Assembly: GCA_018350325.1 (NCBI GenBank)
Contig: JAEVLN010000001.1
Location: 237,501 to 301,500 of the forward strand
DNA length: 64,000 nt
Source of the DNA: Globodera rostochiensis
Lineage: Eukaryota > Nematoda > Chromadorea > Rhabditida > Heteroderidae
Reading direction: 5' to 3'
Below the pieces are notes generated by a model. It was not told the DNA's origin. It saw only the letters and a program-made list of their open reading frames with translations, and searched no databases. A program made the position numbers and the translations under genes. Each line of letters starts with the position of its first letter. Position 1 is the first letter of the stretch. Below are positions 1 to 11,766 of the stretch, in pieces.

Positions 1-1255
1 CTCCTCCCTCACACCCATTCCCCCCCTCCCCCCCTCCTCACAACCATTCCTCCCGCCCCCCTCATCCCCATCCCCATTCCTCCCCCCCCCCCCTCATCCC
101 CATTCCTCCTCCCTCACACCCATTCCCCCCTCCCCCCCCTCCTCACACCATTCCTCCCGCCCCCCTCATCCCCATCCCCATTCCTCCCGCCCCCCTCATC
201 CCCATCCCCATTCCTCCCCCCCCCCCTCATCCCCATTCCTCCCCCCCCTCATCCCCATTCCTCCCCCCCCCTCATCCCCATCCCCATTCCCCCCCCCCTC
301 ATCCCCATTCCTCCCCCCCCCCTCATCCCCATCCCCATTCCCCCCCCCTCATCCCATTCCTCCCCCCCCCTCATCCCCATTCCTCCCCCCCCCCTCATCC
401 CCATCCCCATTCCCCCCCCCCTCATCCCCATTCCTCCCCCCCCCCCTCATCCCCATTCTTCCCCCCCCCCCCCCTCATCCCCATTCCTCCTCCCTCACAC
501 CCATTCCCCCCCCCCCTCCTCACACCATTCCCTCCCGCCCCCCCCCCCCTCATCCCCATTCCTCCCCCCCCTCATCCCCATTCCTCCCCCCCCCTCATCC
601 CCATTCCTCCCCCCCCCCTCATCCCCATCCCCATTCCTCCTCCCTCACACCCATTCCCCCCCCCCCCCTCCTCACACCATTCCTCCCGCCCCCCTCATCC
701 CCATTCCTTCCCCCCCCCCCTCATCCCCATCCCCATTCCCCCCCCCCTCATCCCCATTCCTCCCCCCCCCTCATCCCCATCCCCATTCCCCCCCCCCCTC
801 ATCCCCATTCCTCCTCCCCCCCCCTCATCCCCATTCCTCCCCCCCCCCCTCATCCCCATCCCCATTCCCCCCCCCCCCCTCATCCCCATTCCTCCCCCCC
901 CCTCATCCCCATTCCTCCCCCCCCCCTCATCCCCATCCCCATTCCTCCTCCCTCACACCCATTCCCCCCCCCCCTCCTCACACCATTCCTCCCGCCCCCC
1001 CCCCTCATCCCCATTCCTCCCCCCCCTCATCCCCATTCCTCCCCCCCCCTCATCCCCATTCCTCCCCCCCCCTCATCCCCATTCCTCCCCCCCCCCCTCA
1101 TCCCCATTCCTCCCCCCCCCTCATCCCCATTCCTCCCCCCCCCCTCATCCCCATTCCTCCCCCCCCCCCTCATCCCCATTCCTCCCCCCCCCCCTCATCC
1201 CCATTCCTCCCCCCCCCCTCATCCCCATTCCTTCCTCCTCCCTCACACGCATTCC
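1..1255. repeat. C-rich satellite with CCTCATCCCCATTCC-type units
   Basis: Tandem array of short units made of a C tract of variable length (about 6-14) followed by CTCATCCCCATTCCT, with a second unit type carrying CTCCCTCACACCCATTCC. Higher-order blocks recur (for example near 480-540, 620-690 and 940-1000). The array reaches the left window edge. Met/Gly/Arg-rich open frames on the minus strand come only from the repeat, and I see no gene in it. Confidence 0.95.
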
Positions 1256-1387
1256 CCCCAGTACCTCCTCCCCTCTCTTCCGTTACTTGAAAGTTATTCA
1301 TTCCCTTCAGCATCAAGAGCATTCTCAGATGGATTTGTCAAAATTGATGGCGCTACTTCGCATCGGCGGAACAAGCGCTATTACGGT

Positions 1388-2440
1388 ATGCTTTGTGATG
1401 TTTCAAAGTTCTCTGGATTTCTTCGTCCTCGCGTCTGTCCCTCACCACAGTTTGTGCCGTATCCCGCTGACTACCATATCCCACTATATTCCTTACCGTA
1501 TCGGCAACATCCGTTTCTTCTCCATCCATTCACACCTTTCAATTCCTTTCTTCCCTCTCGACCTATTTTTATTCTCCGACCGAAAATAAAAAGAATTCGC
1601 CGGCACCAAAAGAGAAGAAGAAAGGTGTTTAGAGGAGGAGGAAGGACAGGAAAAAGGGGAAGGAAACAAAGAAAAAGGGTGGAAGAACGAAATAAAAAGA
1701 GGTCGAAAGGGGAAGAGGAACTGAGCAGTGAAAGGAAACTGGAAGAGGGGGAAAAGGAACAACTGGAAGAGGGGGAAAAGGAACAAATTGGCGAGGCTAA
1801 TTTGAAGCTTAGAGGGGAATTGGCCGAGCAAAAGGAACAAAAGGCGCAAAAAGAGAGGCGAGCAAAGAAAGGGAAAAGAGTGAAGTGGAAGGAACAAGAA
1901 GCCATCGAAGACGCAAATGAACGCTTAAAGAAAAGGCCGAAAGTGAAGAGAAGAAAAAAGGCGAAGAGCCAAAGAAAGAAAAATGACGAGAAGTTGGAAA
2001 AGGGCGACAAAACATTGACGGGAAAAGGCTGGGCAAACGTTGGGGAAAGAGTGCGAGGCGTCGGAGGCCGGGCCATCACTTTCGCCAATCCCGTGGCGCG
2101 GGAATTGGCGCCACGGGCGCTAAGAGTGGCGGCGCCCGGGGTGGGCGCAGCGATTGGCACAATGGCACTGGGCCCGGCGGGAGGGATGATGGGAAGGGCC
2201 ATCGGGTAGGGCATTTGATTTGAGCGTATATTTGAAAAATACCACCAAAATTTCAGCAACAAAGCAGCGGATTATCTAAGCGGAAATTATATGCAAAATT
2301 CAATGCCAACATCGGAAGCCGAAAAAAATCGCAGAAAAACTGTTTCAAATGTTGCGGATGTAGCTGAGAACCTGTGGAACAAAAGACGTGAAAGAAGAAA
2401 TGAGCGAACGGCGAACGAAGCGCCGGTCCAAAAAGGATGA
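1388..2440 (+). CDS. Charged Lys/Glu-rich protein with Ala/Gly hydrophobic segment, two exons
   Basis: Family not recognised. Exon 1 is open to 2205. An intron with donor GG|GTAGGG and acceptor TTTCAG ends at 2256, and exon 2 (2257-2440) ends in TGA; the phase-2 junction keeps the frame. The product has a Pro/aromatic N-terminal part, a long Lys/Arg/Glu-rich central region probably forming charged helix, then a hydrophobic Ala/Gly/Pro stretch (near 2090-2205) and a polar tail. The true start is unsure. In the same frame the sequence upstream of 1388 stays open and reads DGFVKIDGATSHRRNKRYYG, followed at once by a good donor (ACG|GTATGC at 1385/1386). So 1280-1385 may be a separate upstream exon and part of 1386-1600 intron. 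The clean downstream splice is the best evidence that this is a real gene. Confidence 0.5.
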
Positions 2441-3440
2441 TCAGAGTGTTTTCTATTATCAAAGTTTATTTGGGTCAAATTGGCCCTAAGCATCTATCGA
2501 TCGGTCCATTTTGTCGGTTATAATTATTCTTCAATTAACGAAATAAACAAAGAAAAAGTATCGTCCTGTTGGGTGGTGTGTACTTTCAATCTCCCCGTTG
2601 TTAATTGGTCGTTCTTCGCGTCCTCATTATCGTCAGGCACATTGGAATTGGTTATTTACCGTTGCCGGCGTGAGGCTACCACAACAGGTCGGCTGCCGCG
2701 GGTACACACAGACGGCCATGTTACAGTTCACTTTCTCGAAGGCGGAGCTGGAATGGGGGAAATGATTGAATATCCTCCGATGTTGGCACACCCGGGGCAA
2801 GAGCAATTCGCCACGAAATGATTGCACGATCGAAACCGCTGTTGGGTGCCGCAACCGCCGCAAGTGTCCGTGCAGGCGGACTATAAAGCATGAGTTGTGA
2901 CGACACTTTGCCTTAAACTTTCGAGAACCGGCACCCCCCCCCCCCACCCCCCCCCCCTCTCCCCCCTCTCTCATCAGAAGATCGGAGAACAAAGATTTTA
3001 ATAGAAAGGCATGCCATGCCATCTTCATTTGCCCGCATCATTATTTTTTTCCTTTCATTTTGTCCTCTCCAGCAGATCAGAAATAAGTTTTTGAAAATCT
3101 TTTATTTATTAAATGCTTTGGCGTGATATCAAATTCATTTTGGTTGGTCCGCAAGTGTTTTGGTATCATTTTTATAAGTTCCAATTGGGGGAATAGAACT
3201 TACCCATTCCATCCAACCGTTCCACGCGGCACACGCACCCTAAAGTAATTGAACGATTAAGACAGCTCCTGCCGACATTTGCGCTCTGCTTGAGCAACAG
3301 AAAACTCAGCGATTAAAACCCATCAAAAAAGTTGCATCAACTGCAAACATAATAATTAGCGAATTCCATTTTAGAGATTTTCGTAAAATTCGAACTTTTG
3401 CCTCATTTACAGACAAAGAGTAACTGTTACTGGAACTGTT
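2441..3440. other. Intergenic, no supported gene
   Basis: AT-rich DNA with a C-homopolymer patch near 2934-2965. Short open frames on both strands lack splice support or recognisable domains. I see nothing else. Confidence 0.5.
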
Positions 3441-3446
3441 GGTGCC

Positions 3447-4450
3447 GTGGTAGTTGTTGGTACTGTAGTTGATGTCGTTGTGGGTGGCGGGGCCGTGGTA
3501 GTTGTTGATACTGTAGTTGTTGTCGTTGTGGGTTGCGGGGCCGTGGTAGTTGTTGGTACTGTAGTTGATGTCGTTGTGGGTGGCCGTGTCGTGGTAGTTG
3601 TTGATACTGTAGTTGTCGTTGTGGGTGGCGGTGCCGTGGTAGTTGTTGGTACTGTAGTTGTCGTTGTGGGTTGCGGGGCCGTGGTAGTTGTTGGTACTGT
3701 AGTTGTCGTTGTGGGTGGCGGGGCCGTGGTAGTTGTTGATACTGTAGTTGTTGTCGTTGTGGGTTGCGGGGCCGTGGTAGTTGTTGGTACTGTAGTTGAT
3801 GTCGTTGTGGGTGGCCGTGTCGTGGTAGTTGTTGGTACTGTAGTTGATGTCGTTGTGGGTGGCCGTGTCGTGGTAGTTGTTGATACTGTAGTTGTCGTTG
3901 TGGGTGGCGGTGCCGTGGTAGTTGTTGGTACTGTAGTTGTCGTTGTGGGTTGCGGGGCCGTGGTAGTTGTTGGTACTGTAGTTGATGTCGTTGTGGGTTG
4001 CGGGGCCGTGGTAGTTGTTGGTACTGTAGTTGATGTCGTTGTGGGTGGCGGGGCCGTGGTAGTTGTTGGTACTGTAGTTGATGTCGTTGTGGGTTGCGGG
4101 GCCGTGGTAGTTGTTGGTACTGTAGTTGATGTCGTTGTGGGTTGCGGGGCCGTGGTAGTTGTTGGTACTGTAGTTGATGTCGTTGTGGGTGGCGGGGCCG
4201 TGGTAGTTGTTGGTACTGTAGTTGATGTCGTTGTGGGTGGCGGGGCCGTGGTAGTTGTTGGTACTGTAGTTGATGTCGTTGTGGGTTGCGGGGCCGTGGT
4301 AGTTGTTTGTACTGTAGTTAATGTCGTTGTGGGTTGCGGGGCCGTGGTAGTTGTTGGTACTGTAGTTAATGTCGTTGTGGGTTGCGGGGCCGTGGTAGTT
4401 GTTGGTACTGTAGTCGATGTCGTTGTGGGTGGCGGCGTTGTTATGGTCGT
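3447..4450. repeat. 48-bp minisatellite, about 21 units, open on both strands
   Basis: Tandem units of 48 bp, some 45 bp, containing GCCGTGGTAGTTGTTGGTAC. Unit length is a multiple of three, so frames persist: the plus strand reads a Val-rich 16-mer and the minus strand (3306-4457, 383 codons with an ATG) reads a 16-residue unit rich in Asn, His, Tyr and Thr (ATHNDINYSTNNYHGP). No signal peptide, splice context or domain supports either reading. The minus-strand frame ends in non-repeat sequence and might be a polar repeat protein, but a non-coding minisatellite is equally possible. Confidence 0.85.
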
Positions 4451-4530
4451 TGTACAAGGTAAAATGTCAGAATAGGTTCCACTTTATTTTGATAGGGTAT
4501 TTAGTAAACGAATTGCCAAATTTAAATGCC

Positions 4531-4704
4531 TTACGGGCAATAGAATGGCACTGATGTGCTTTGGTTACATCCAAATGGAAGTGGCTGGCAAGGCCGTGTC
4601 CGCCGCTGTACGTCCAAATCTGACCTCGTGGGATTTTGGGGGCACGGCTGCCATGGGCCCCACTCGCCCCATTGGCCAACGGCTAGGCATTGTTGGACAG
4701 CTGA
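4531..4704 (-). CDS. Terminal exon with thrombospondin type-1-like repeat (partial gene)
   Basis: On the minus strand an acceptor (CTCGGCCAG) at about 4705 is followed by an open frame ending in TAA at 4531. It encodes WGEWGPWQPCP, then QRRTRPC, then further Cys residues (FGC, YCP). Trp-x-x-Trp-x-x-Trp followed by CxRxRxC-like spacing is the thrombospondin type-1 pattern, used in secreted or membrane adhesion proteins. Upstream exons probably lie toward 5000-5260, where a minus-strand exon candidate (5185-5237) reads DGRTFRNDGSALYVQQK before a GT, but I could not connect them with confidence. The ORF N-terminal of the acceptor is intron. Confidence 0.5.
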   Translation of the reverse strand, partial: SAVQQCLAVGQWGEWGPWQPCPQNPTRSDLDVQRRTRPCQPLPFGCNQSTSVPFYCP

Positions 4705-4914
4705 CTGGCCGAGAATGGAGCGCGAAGAAAAGAGCAGAAGGGAAAGAAAGTGAAAGAATGAAAAAGGAAGGCGCTTCGGCCAATGGGGGAGGCGACGGTG
4801 GCAAACCGGTGAGGTCAAATCGGCACGCTCCACCCAATTCAATGGCATCGCATCGCTGTGCTCTGCTGAAAGGCACTGGTTTAAACTAGAGTTCAGCCGG
4901 ACCGGCATTAGCAT

Positions 4915-6480
4915 TTATGAAAAAGAGGAACTAAAAACTGCCAAAAACCGGAAAATAACGATTTGAAAAAAACCTCGACCATAAAAAGGGAGTTTTGAAA
5001 CCGGGACAGTTCAATCTCAAAAAGAAAATTAAAATTTCAGTCCACGGCCCGCTCAATTTTAATTTAGACTAATGGAAAGGGAAGAGAAGGGACCGGAAGA
5101 GAAGGACATTGGCATTGGCATTGGCATTGGCATTGGATAAAGATTCAAAAGGTCCAATTGATTGATTGTAATCGGTCTGTTGGAAGACCTTTTGTTGTAC
5201 ATACAGCGCACTTCCATCGTTTCGAAACGTTCGTCCGTCGACACTGAAATAGCCGCTCATTTTGTTCCCAATTAAAATATAATCCTTCCAAAGCCTCCGG
5301 TGAATGTACGAGAGAAACGGAGGAAAGGATTACGAGGAAATTGTTGAAACATTAACACAATTTTGTAAATTCCTAAAATGTCATGCCCTCAAGCGATGGG
5401 ATACAGTGAAATTTTGAAGAATATTGTCGAAATATGTTCTAATTAGGATTTTAGAATTTATCAGTGCTTAATCCAAACAGCGGCTCTATTGGAGGAGCCG
5501 TCGTGCTGCGTTTCGTTCAGTGCCGAGAACGCTGATTTGAATAAACTCGAGCCTATTTTCACTATTTTTTACGTCTAAGTAATAATTTTTAAAGCCAAAC
5601 AAATTTTTTGTTTTTTACCAAAAATGCCGTAGCCGACTAATTGTCGTAGTGTTGTGCCAAATAAATTACACGCGTGTAATTATTATAAATTGTCGAATGA
5701 GAACGAAATAATTTTGAGACAACCCAATAATATTTTAACATTTAAAAATAGTATTCGCAATGGCATTTTTACTCGAGAATGGGATAAGAAAGAGTTTTGT
5801 TTGCCTTTAGTCAACCAGGAAGCTGCTTTTCCATCATTCTCCCCCTACCCCCTCCCGCCCCCCCATGAATTCCTCCCCTTTTCGACCTTTGGTCCTATAA
5901 ATTCCTACGCTTTTTCTTTAATTCGATTAGTAACGACACTTTGTACACAATTGACCAATTATAGACAGCAGCCACACAGATTCTCACTTTCTTGCGAGGA
6001 AAGGAGTGATCGGACGACTGATCACCGATGTGGAGCCATTCATTCGGCTTCACCTCCCTCACTCCATGGACGAAATGGTGCCCTTTCCTCGATGGATTAT
6101 CGGTGGAAGTCGAAAGGGGGGGGGCTTGTGTTTGTGATCAAAGCTTTGTGATGACATCATAACGGCTGAGCGTAAGCCGTGTTCTATATAGCCACTCCCT
6201 TCACCTTCGTGCCCCCCCTCGCCCTCTGCGCCGTCTGCCCAATTTAACGGAGTTACCCCCCCCCCCCCCTCCACCCGTTTTATCTGCCCATCTTCGTCCC
6301 CAATATTCGCAAATGTTCATTTTTGATCGTCCGTCCGTTCATAGCCCCCCCCACTCTTTACTTTTATTTCAATCGGTTGCTTCCACACAAAAGAAGAATG
6401 GACGAAAGGATGAACGGAATGTGGAGCAAGCGCATAAATAAATTTAAGCGGGCGAAAATGGGGTGATCATTTTAGGAATT
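4915..6480. other. Intergenic or intronic stretch, no firm gene
   Basis: Contains a short (GGCATT)n run at 5110-5137 and C tracts near 5845-5865, 6240-6272 and 6343-6352. A 165-codon plus-strand frame at 5654-6151 has no domain, no splice support and AT-rich low-information composition; I do not accept it as a gene. Confidence 0.4.
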
Positions 6481-6514
6481 TGCGCCGTCATTTGTCCGTC
6501 CGTCCGTCCGTCAT

Positions 6515-6772
6515 TCGTTGAACACATCCACGCGCAACCCGACCTTTGTTTAATGCTTTTAATAATTAATGATTGAGTTTAAGCTAACACTTGAACACAT
6601 CCACGCGCAACCCGACCTTTGTTTAATGCTTTTAATAATTAATGATGTTTGAGTTTAAGCTAACACAAAACTTACCATAATTTGAACACATCCACGCGCA
6701 ACCCGACCTTTGTTTAATGCTTTTAATAATTAATGATGTTTGAGTATAAGCTAACACAAAACTTACCATAAT
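6515..6772 (+). repeat. Three tandem copies of an about 85-bp unit
   Basis: Three near-identical units, each starting TTGAACACATCCACGCGCAA and continuing through CCCGACCTTTGTTTAATGC and TTTAATAATTAATGATG. The first copy lacks ACAAAACTTACCATAA at its end. Preceded by a short CCGTCCGTCCGT run near 6495. Confidence 0.9.
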
Positions 6773-7536
6773 CTTTCACATTTATTTATTTCCTCATCCT
6801 TCCTTTAGCCTAATCTTTTGCCTATTCCCACCATTTAAAGTCTTTTTGATCCTTCCAATTCCCTTCCATTTTCCTCCACCACTCCCTAAGCGTACACCCG
6901 CGTTTTCTTTGATGTAACGAAACGGTTCATTCATTCAAAGTGTTTAAGGGAAAGAGAGAAGTGTTTTTGGGTTGTGAAGGGGCGAGCGAACGAACGTTTT
7001 GGACGGGCTGACAACCGACTGAACGAAAGAAAGGGGGGGGGGGGGGGGGACAACTCCGAACAGCTCACCCCCCCTCCCTCCCCTTTCCCCGCTCATCTAT
7101 CACCTTTTGCCCCCCCCCGCCCAATTCCACTCAAAATTACCCCCCGCCCCCACTCACCTTACAGCACAGATCACATCTCTAACAACCGTCCGTCGAAAAC
7201 AGAAACATTCGAGCGATGGAGTCATTAATTCATTATTCGTTCAATAGGGATCATTTAGCATTGCCCCAAGGGGCTACTTCCCTCCCCCCACCATTCGGTG
7301 ACTTTTTCGTCATAATTCGCTCAATTGGAGGAATGAATGAACAAATGGCTGGGAGTGAGTAAGTGCCCCCCACCCCTTTGGCGATGTCGCCAAAATTGGA
7401 CTCCGCCGCTGTCCGACAAATAAACAACACAAACAATTTTGGTTGTTGGCCGTGACCATTAGCGGTGAAGGAACGAACATACCTTATAAAAGAGTTCAAA
7501 GTTAATGAAACCAAAGCAAATGCAACCGGAGAATCC
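6773..7536. other. Intergenic, no supported gene
   Basis: AT-rich DNA with a poly-G run at 7036-7049 and several poly-C patches. Short open frames on both strands show no recognisable domain. Confidence 0.5.
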
Positions 7537-8816
7537 TCCTCCTAGGGGCCTTCCTCCTCCTAGGGGCCTTCCTCCTCCTAGGGGCCTTCCTCCTCCTAGG
7601 GGCCTTCCTCCTCCTAGGGGCCTTCCTCCCCCTAGGGGCCTTCCTCCTCCTAGGGGCCTTCCTCCTCCTAGGGGCCTTCCTCCTCCTAGGGGCCTTCCTC
7701 CTCCTAGGGGCCTTCCTCCTCCTAGGGGCCTTCCTCCTCCTAGGGGCCTTCCTCCTCCTAGGGACCTTCCTCCTCCTAGGGGCCTTCCTCCTCCTAGGGG
7801 CCTTCCTCCTCCTAGGGGCCTTCCTCCTCCTAGGGGCCTTCCTCCTCCTAGGGGCCTTCCTCCTCCTAGGGGCCTTCCTCCTCCTAGGGGCCTTCCTCCT
7901 CCTAGGGGCCTTCCTCCTCCTAGGGGCCTTCCTCCTCCTAGGGGCCTTCCTCCTCCTAGGGGCCTTCCTCCTCCTAGGGGCCTTCCTCCTCCTAGGGGCC
8001 TTCCTCCTCCTAGGGGCCTTCCTCCTCCTAGGGGCCTTCCTCCTCCTAGGGGCCTTCCTCCTCCTAGGGGCCTTCCTCCTCCTAGGGGCCTTCCTCCTCC
8101 TAGGGGCCTTCCTCCTCCTAGGGGCCTTCCTCCTCCTAGGGGCCTTCCTCCTCCTAGGGGCCTTCCTCCTCCTAGGGGCCTTCCTCCTCCTAGGGGCCTT
8201 CCTCCTCCTAGGGGCCTTCCTCCTCCTAGGGGCCTTCCTCCTCCTAGGGGCCTTCCTCCTCCTAGGGGCCTTCCTCCTCCTAGGGGCCTTCCTCCTCCTA
8301 GGGGCCTTCCTCCTCCTAGGGGCCTTCCTCCTCCTAGGGGCCTTCCTCCTCCTAGGGGCCTTCCACCTCCTAGGGGCCTTCCTCCTCCTAGGGGCCTTCC
8401 TCCTCCTAGGGGCCTTCCTCCTCCTAGGGGCCTTCCTCCTCCTAGGGGCCTTCCTCCCCTATGGGCCTTCTCCTCCTAGGGGACTTCCTCCTCCTAGGGG
8501 CCTTCCTCCTCCTAGGGGCCTTCCTCCTCCTAGGGGCCTTCCTCCTCCTAGGGGCCTTCCTCCTCCTAGGGGCCTTCCTCCTCCTAGGGCCTTCCTCCTC
8601 CTAGGGGCCTTCCTCTCCTAGGGGCCTTCCTCCTCCTAGGGGCCTTCCTCCCCTAGGGGTGCCGTCTCTGTCCTCCCCTCCTAGGGCCTTCCTCCTCCTA
8701 GGGGCCTTCCTCCTCCTAGGGGCCTTCCTCCTCCTAGGGGCCTTCCTCCTCCTAGGGGCCTTCCTCCTCCTAGGGGCCTTCCTCCTCCTAGGGGCCTTCC
8801 TCCTCCTAGGGGCATT
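7537..8816. repeat. 18-bp satellite TTCCTCCTCCTAGGGGCC, about 70 copies
   Basis: Very homogeneous array of the 18-bp unit with rare substitutions (for example CTCCCCCTAG near 7626, AGGGACC near 7760, CACCTCC near 8363) and small indels near 8456-8680, which shift the spurious open frame. It translates as a Pro-Pro-Pro-Arg-Gly-Leu repeat only because 18 is a multiple of three. No splice sites or flanking coding sequence support a protein. Confidence 0.97.
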
Positions 8817-9720
8817 CCCTATCTATTCTCCAATTTTTATTTACCTCCAATGTCAATTCCCCACCCCCTCCAATTTATCCCTCTTTTCGTGGCTTTTACA
8901 AAATGAGCACAGTGGAATAGAGAGAAAGAAGGGGGAATAAGTGGATAGAGTGGGTGGGGGAGTGCGTGGGAGAGAATGTTGAAATGACGCCGGGGAGAGG
9001 ACTGAGAAATGTTTTTGACGGAAGAAAGTGCCGAAAATAGCCCAGGGACAGAAATAGTGCTGAGGGGGCGGAAGAATGACGGCGGGTTGGGGGGGGGGGG
9101 CTCTTCAACCTTCGCCCTCCCATTCCTTCCGGAAGAGTTTCCTTCTTCTCTTCGACAACAACAGCAGCAGATCAGCTTTCGCCCCCCCCCCTGCCTCCCT
9201 CTTCGTCCCACACACTTTATCCCCCCCCCCTCGACTCTTTAAAAGCAAGCGAAAGTTGCATCTTTTGTACTTTCTTCGATGAATCTGATCAGTTTTAGAT
9301 GACCGCCGATTTTTTTTTATGTCTATGAATTCTTTCAGCCGATCTATGCTTATACAAATGACAAATTCGACGAGAGTTGAGCTTGCAAATTTATAAAATT
9401 TATTTATTGTTGTTGGCGCTCTTCTTCACCTTTTCCATCATCGGCCCAACCCACCCAAATTCATCCAATTTCACTTGCATCATCAGCAGCACATTCATTA
9501 TTACACACATAAACACACTTTTTGTATCAATTTTGTCCAATTTCACCCGCTGCTCCCCCCGCCCCTCCCCCCCCCCTCCCCTCCCCCCCCCCTCCCCTCC
9601 CCGCTTCCATTTGTCAAAAAATCATCCACTTCTTTGCTGCCCGACACGCACTAATGTTCACCCTGCCCCCGTCTCCTCTTCCAATCGCCTTTCTTCCTCC
9701 GATCTCTCCCATCATCTAAT
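8817..9720. other. Intergenic, no supported gene
   Basis: Low-complexity purine-rich (8920-9010) and C-rich (9185-9230, 9555-9600) DNA. Nothing recognisable. Confidence 0.5.
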
Positions 9721-9726
9721 CCCAAA

Positions 9727-10312
9727 CTGTTGCCTCCTCCTCCTCTCCTCCTCCTCCTCTCCTCCTCCTCTCCTCCTCCTCCTCTCCTCCTCCTCTTCTC
9801 CTCCTCCTCTCCTCCTCCTCTCCTCCTCCTCTCCTCCTCCTCTTCTCCTCCTCCTCCTCTCCTCCTCCTCCTCTCCTCCTCCTCCTCCTCTCCTCCTCCT
9901 CCTCTCCTCCTCCTCCTAGGGGCCTTCCTCCTCCTAGGGGCCTTCCTCCTTTTCTCCTCCTCCTCCTCTCCTCCTCCTCCTCTCCTCCTCCTCCTCTCCT
10001 CCTCCTCCTCTCCTCCTCCTCCTCTCCTCCTCCTCCTCCTCTCCTCCTCCTCTCCTCCTCCCCCTCCTCTCCTCCTCCTCTTCTCCTCCTCCTCCTCTCC
10101 TCCTCCTCCTCTCCTCCTCCTCTCCTCCTCCTCCTCTCCTCCTCCTCCTCTCCTCCTCCTCCTCTCCTCCTCCTCCTCTCCTCCTCCTCCTCTCCTCCTC
10201 CTCCTCTCCTCCTTCTCCTCTCCTCCTCCTCCTCTCCTCCTCCTCCTCTCCTCCTCCTCCTCTCCTCCTCCTCCTCCTCCTCTCCTCCTCCTCCTCTCCT
10301 CCTCTTCTTTTG
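9727..10312. repeat. CTC/CCTCCT triplet-rich microsatellite
   Basis: Imperfect array of CTCCTCCTCCT blocks of 11-20 bp. Two and a half copies of the 18-bp unit found at 7537-8816 (CCTCCTCCTAGGGGCCTT) sit inside it at about 9911-9948. Long Ser/Pro/Leu (+) and Glu/Arg/Gly (-) frames are repeat artefacts. Confidence 0.95.
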
Positions 10313-10678
10313 TTTCTCCTTCCGTCTGTAGGTGCTGCAATTATTCGTCGCGTTCGTTACGTTCGCTCATTCTTGGTCTCCCCCGCTTAATTCCCTAAAT
10401 GGCACTTAATTAATTCGTTCGCCCACCCATGGCTTTTCTTGTCTTCCCCCATTTGTCCCTGGCGGCGATTATCCGCTAATTTCCTCCCCCACTTCCCTTT
10501 CATTCGTATAATCCCCGGCCCCCCTCGATATTACAAAAGAATGACTTTACTCGGGCAGCCCCCCCCCCAGGAAAATCACATCAAATAATGGGAACCTGAA
10601 CTGAGATGACGAATCGCATAACGGAGGGAATCATGTTTATGGTAGAAGAGGATTTTTGGTTAGAGTGGAGTGGGGGAG

Positions 10679-11005
10679 GGCGGGCGGATCGAGGACATGC
10701 CCTAAGGGGCGGGCGGATCGAGGACATTAACCCCTAAGGGGCGGGCGGATCCAGGACATTAACCCCTAAGGGGCGGGCGGATCCAGGACATTAACCCCTA
10801 AGGGGCGGGCGGATCCAGGACATTAACCCCTAAGGGGCGGGCGGATCGAGGACATTAACCCCTAAGGGGCGGGCGGATCGAGGACATTAACCCCTAAGGG
10901 GCGGGCGGATCCAGGACATTAACCCCTAAGGGGCGGGCGGATCGAGGACATTAACCCCTAAGGGGCGGGCGGATCGAGGACATTAACCCCTAAGGGGCGG
11001 GCGGA
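10679..11005 (+). repeat. About 32-bp minisatellite with GGGGCGGGCGGATC
   Basis: Ten tandem copies containing GGGGCGGGCGGATCGAGGAC followed by ATTAACCCCTAA. Copies alternate between GATCGAGG and GATCCAGG, which would allow copy tracking. No coding potential. Confidence 0.95.
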
Positions 11006-11611
11006 AAGACGAAGAGCCATTCGGCTAACAAAAGACGAGAATAAGCCACAATAGCCAATGGCTTTGTTCGTTTGTTTCTTTTGGTTTCATTAACAAAAGC
11101 ATTGAATTCAGACGACAAAACTTTTCAATTTCCATTTTGGAAAGTTTGCTTCTAATTTGTAAGGCCTATTTCGGGAAAATCAAATTGAAATTTTAGCTAA
11201 ATTTGCGCAGCTTTCCTTCCCTCTCAAAGTTTTTGTCTGTTCAACCAAAAATTCATTAATTCCCTCCAATTCCATTGCTTGCCATATTTAATTAACCATT
11301 TCGATATGTAATGACCTCCCCACTCTCAATTTTGGATTTATAAAATCAGAGAATTGCAAAAGCAAACATTCATTTATCGTAATTTTTGCATGGATTTTTC
11401 AATTTTTCAAAAATTCGCTTCTTTTTACTACTTTGTTTAAACAATGATAAAAATGTTTATGTTAAAAAACAATACAAACAGCGGTAGCATTCATTCAATC
11501 TTTTTTTGATTCTGAAATTATCCCCAAACGAGAAGCAAATTCAGAAAAATCCCCCGGGACTCATTTCTTGTTGCCACAATTACCGCTTTCTCAGAAGAGC
11601 ATTTCTTTTTT

Positions 11612-11643
11612 ACTGCTCTTTCTCTTTCTCTTTCTCTTTCTCT

Positions 11644-11709
<66 letters not shown>

Positions 11710-11718
11710 CTCTCTCTC

Positions 11719-11765
<47 letters not shown>
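11612..11765. repeat. CT/CTTT microsatellite
   Basis: (TTTCTC)n then (CT)n with CCTCTCT interruptions. Overlapping Leu/Ser and Glu/Arg frames are artefacts. Confidence 0.95.

Positions 11766-11766
<1 letters not shown>

Noticed and set aside
1280..1385. Helicase motif (KIDGATSHRRN) resembling SNF2 family VRIDG.T
   Set aside because: Too short and isolated; no other helicase motif follows. Kept only as a possible upstream exon.
7505..8479. 324-codon PPPRGL-repeat protein
   Set aside because: Pure translation of an 18-bp satellite; no splice context, and indels at the array end break the frame.
9377..10398. Ser/Pro/Leu-rich and Glu/Arg-rich proteins
   Set aside because: Translations of the CTC microsatellite.
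10679..11005. CRISPR array
   Set aside because: Units are contiguous and spacer-free, and all gene evidence is eukaryotic.
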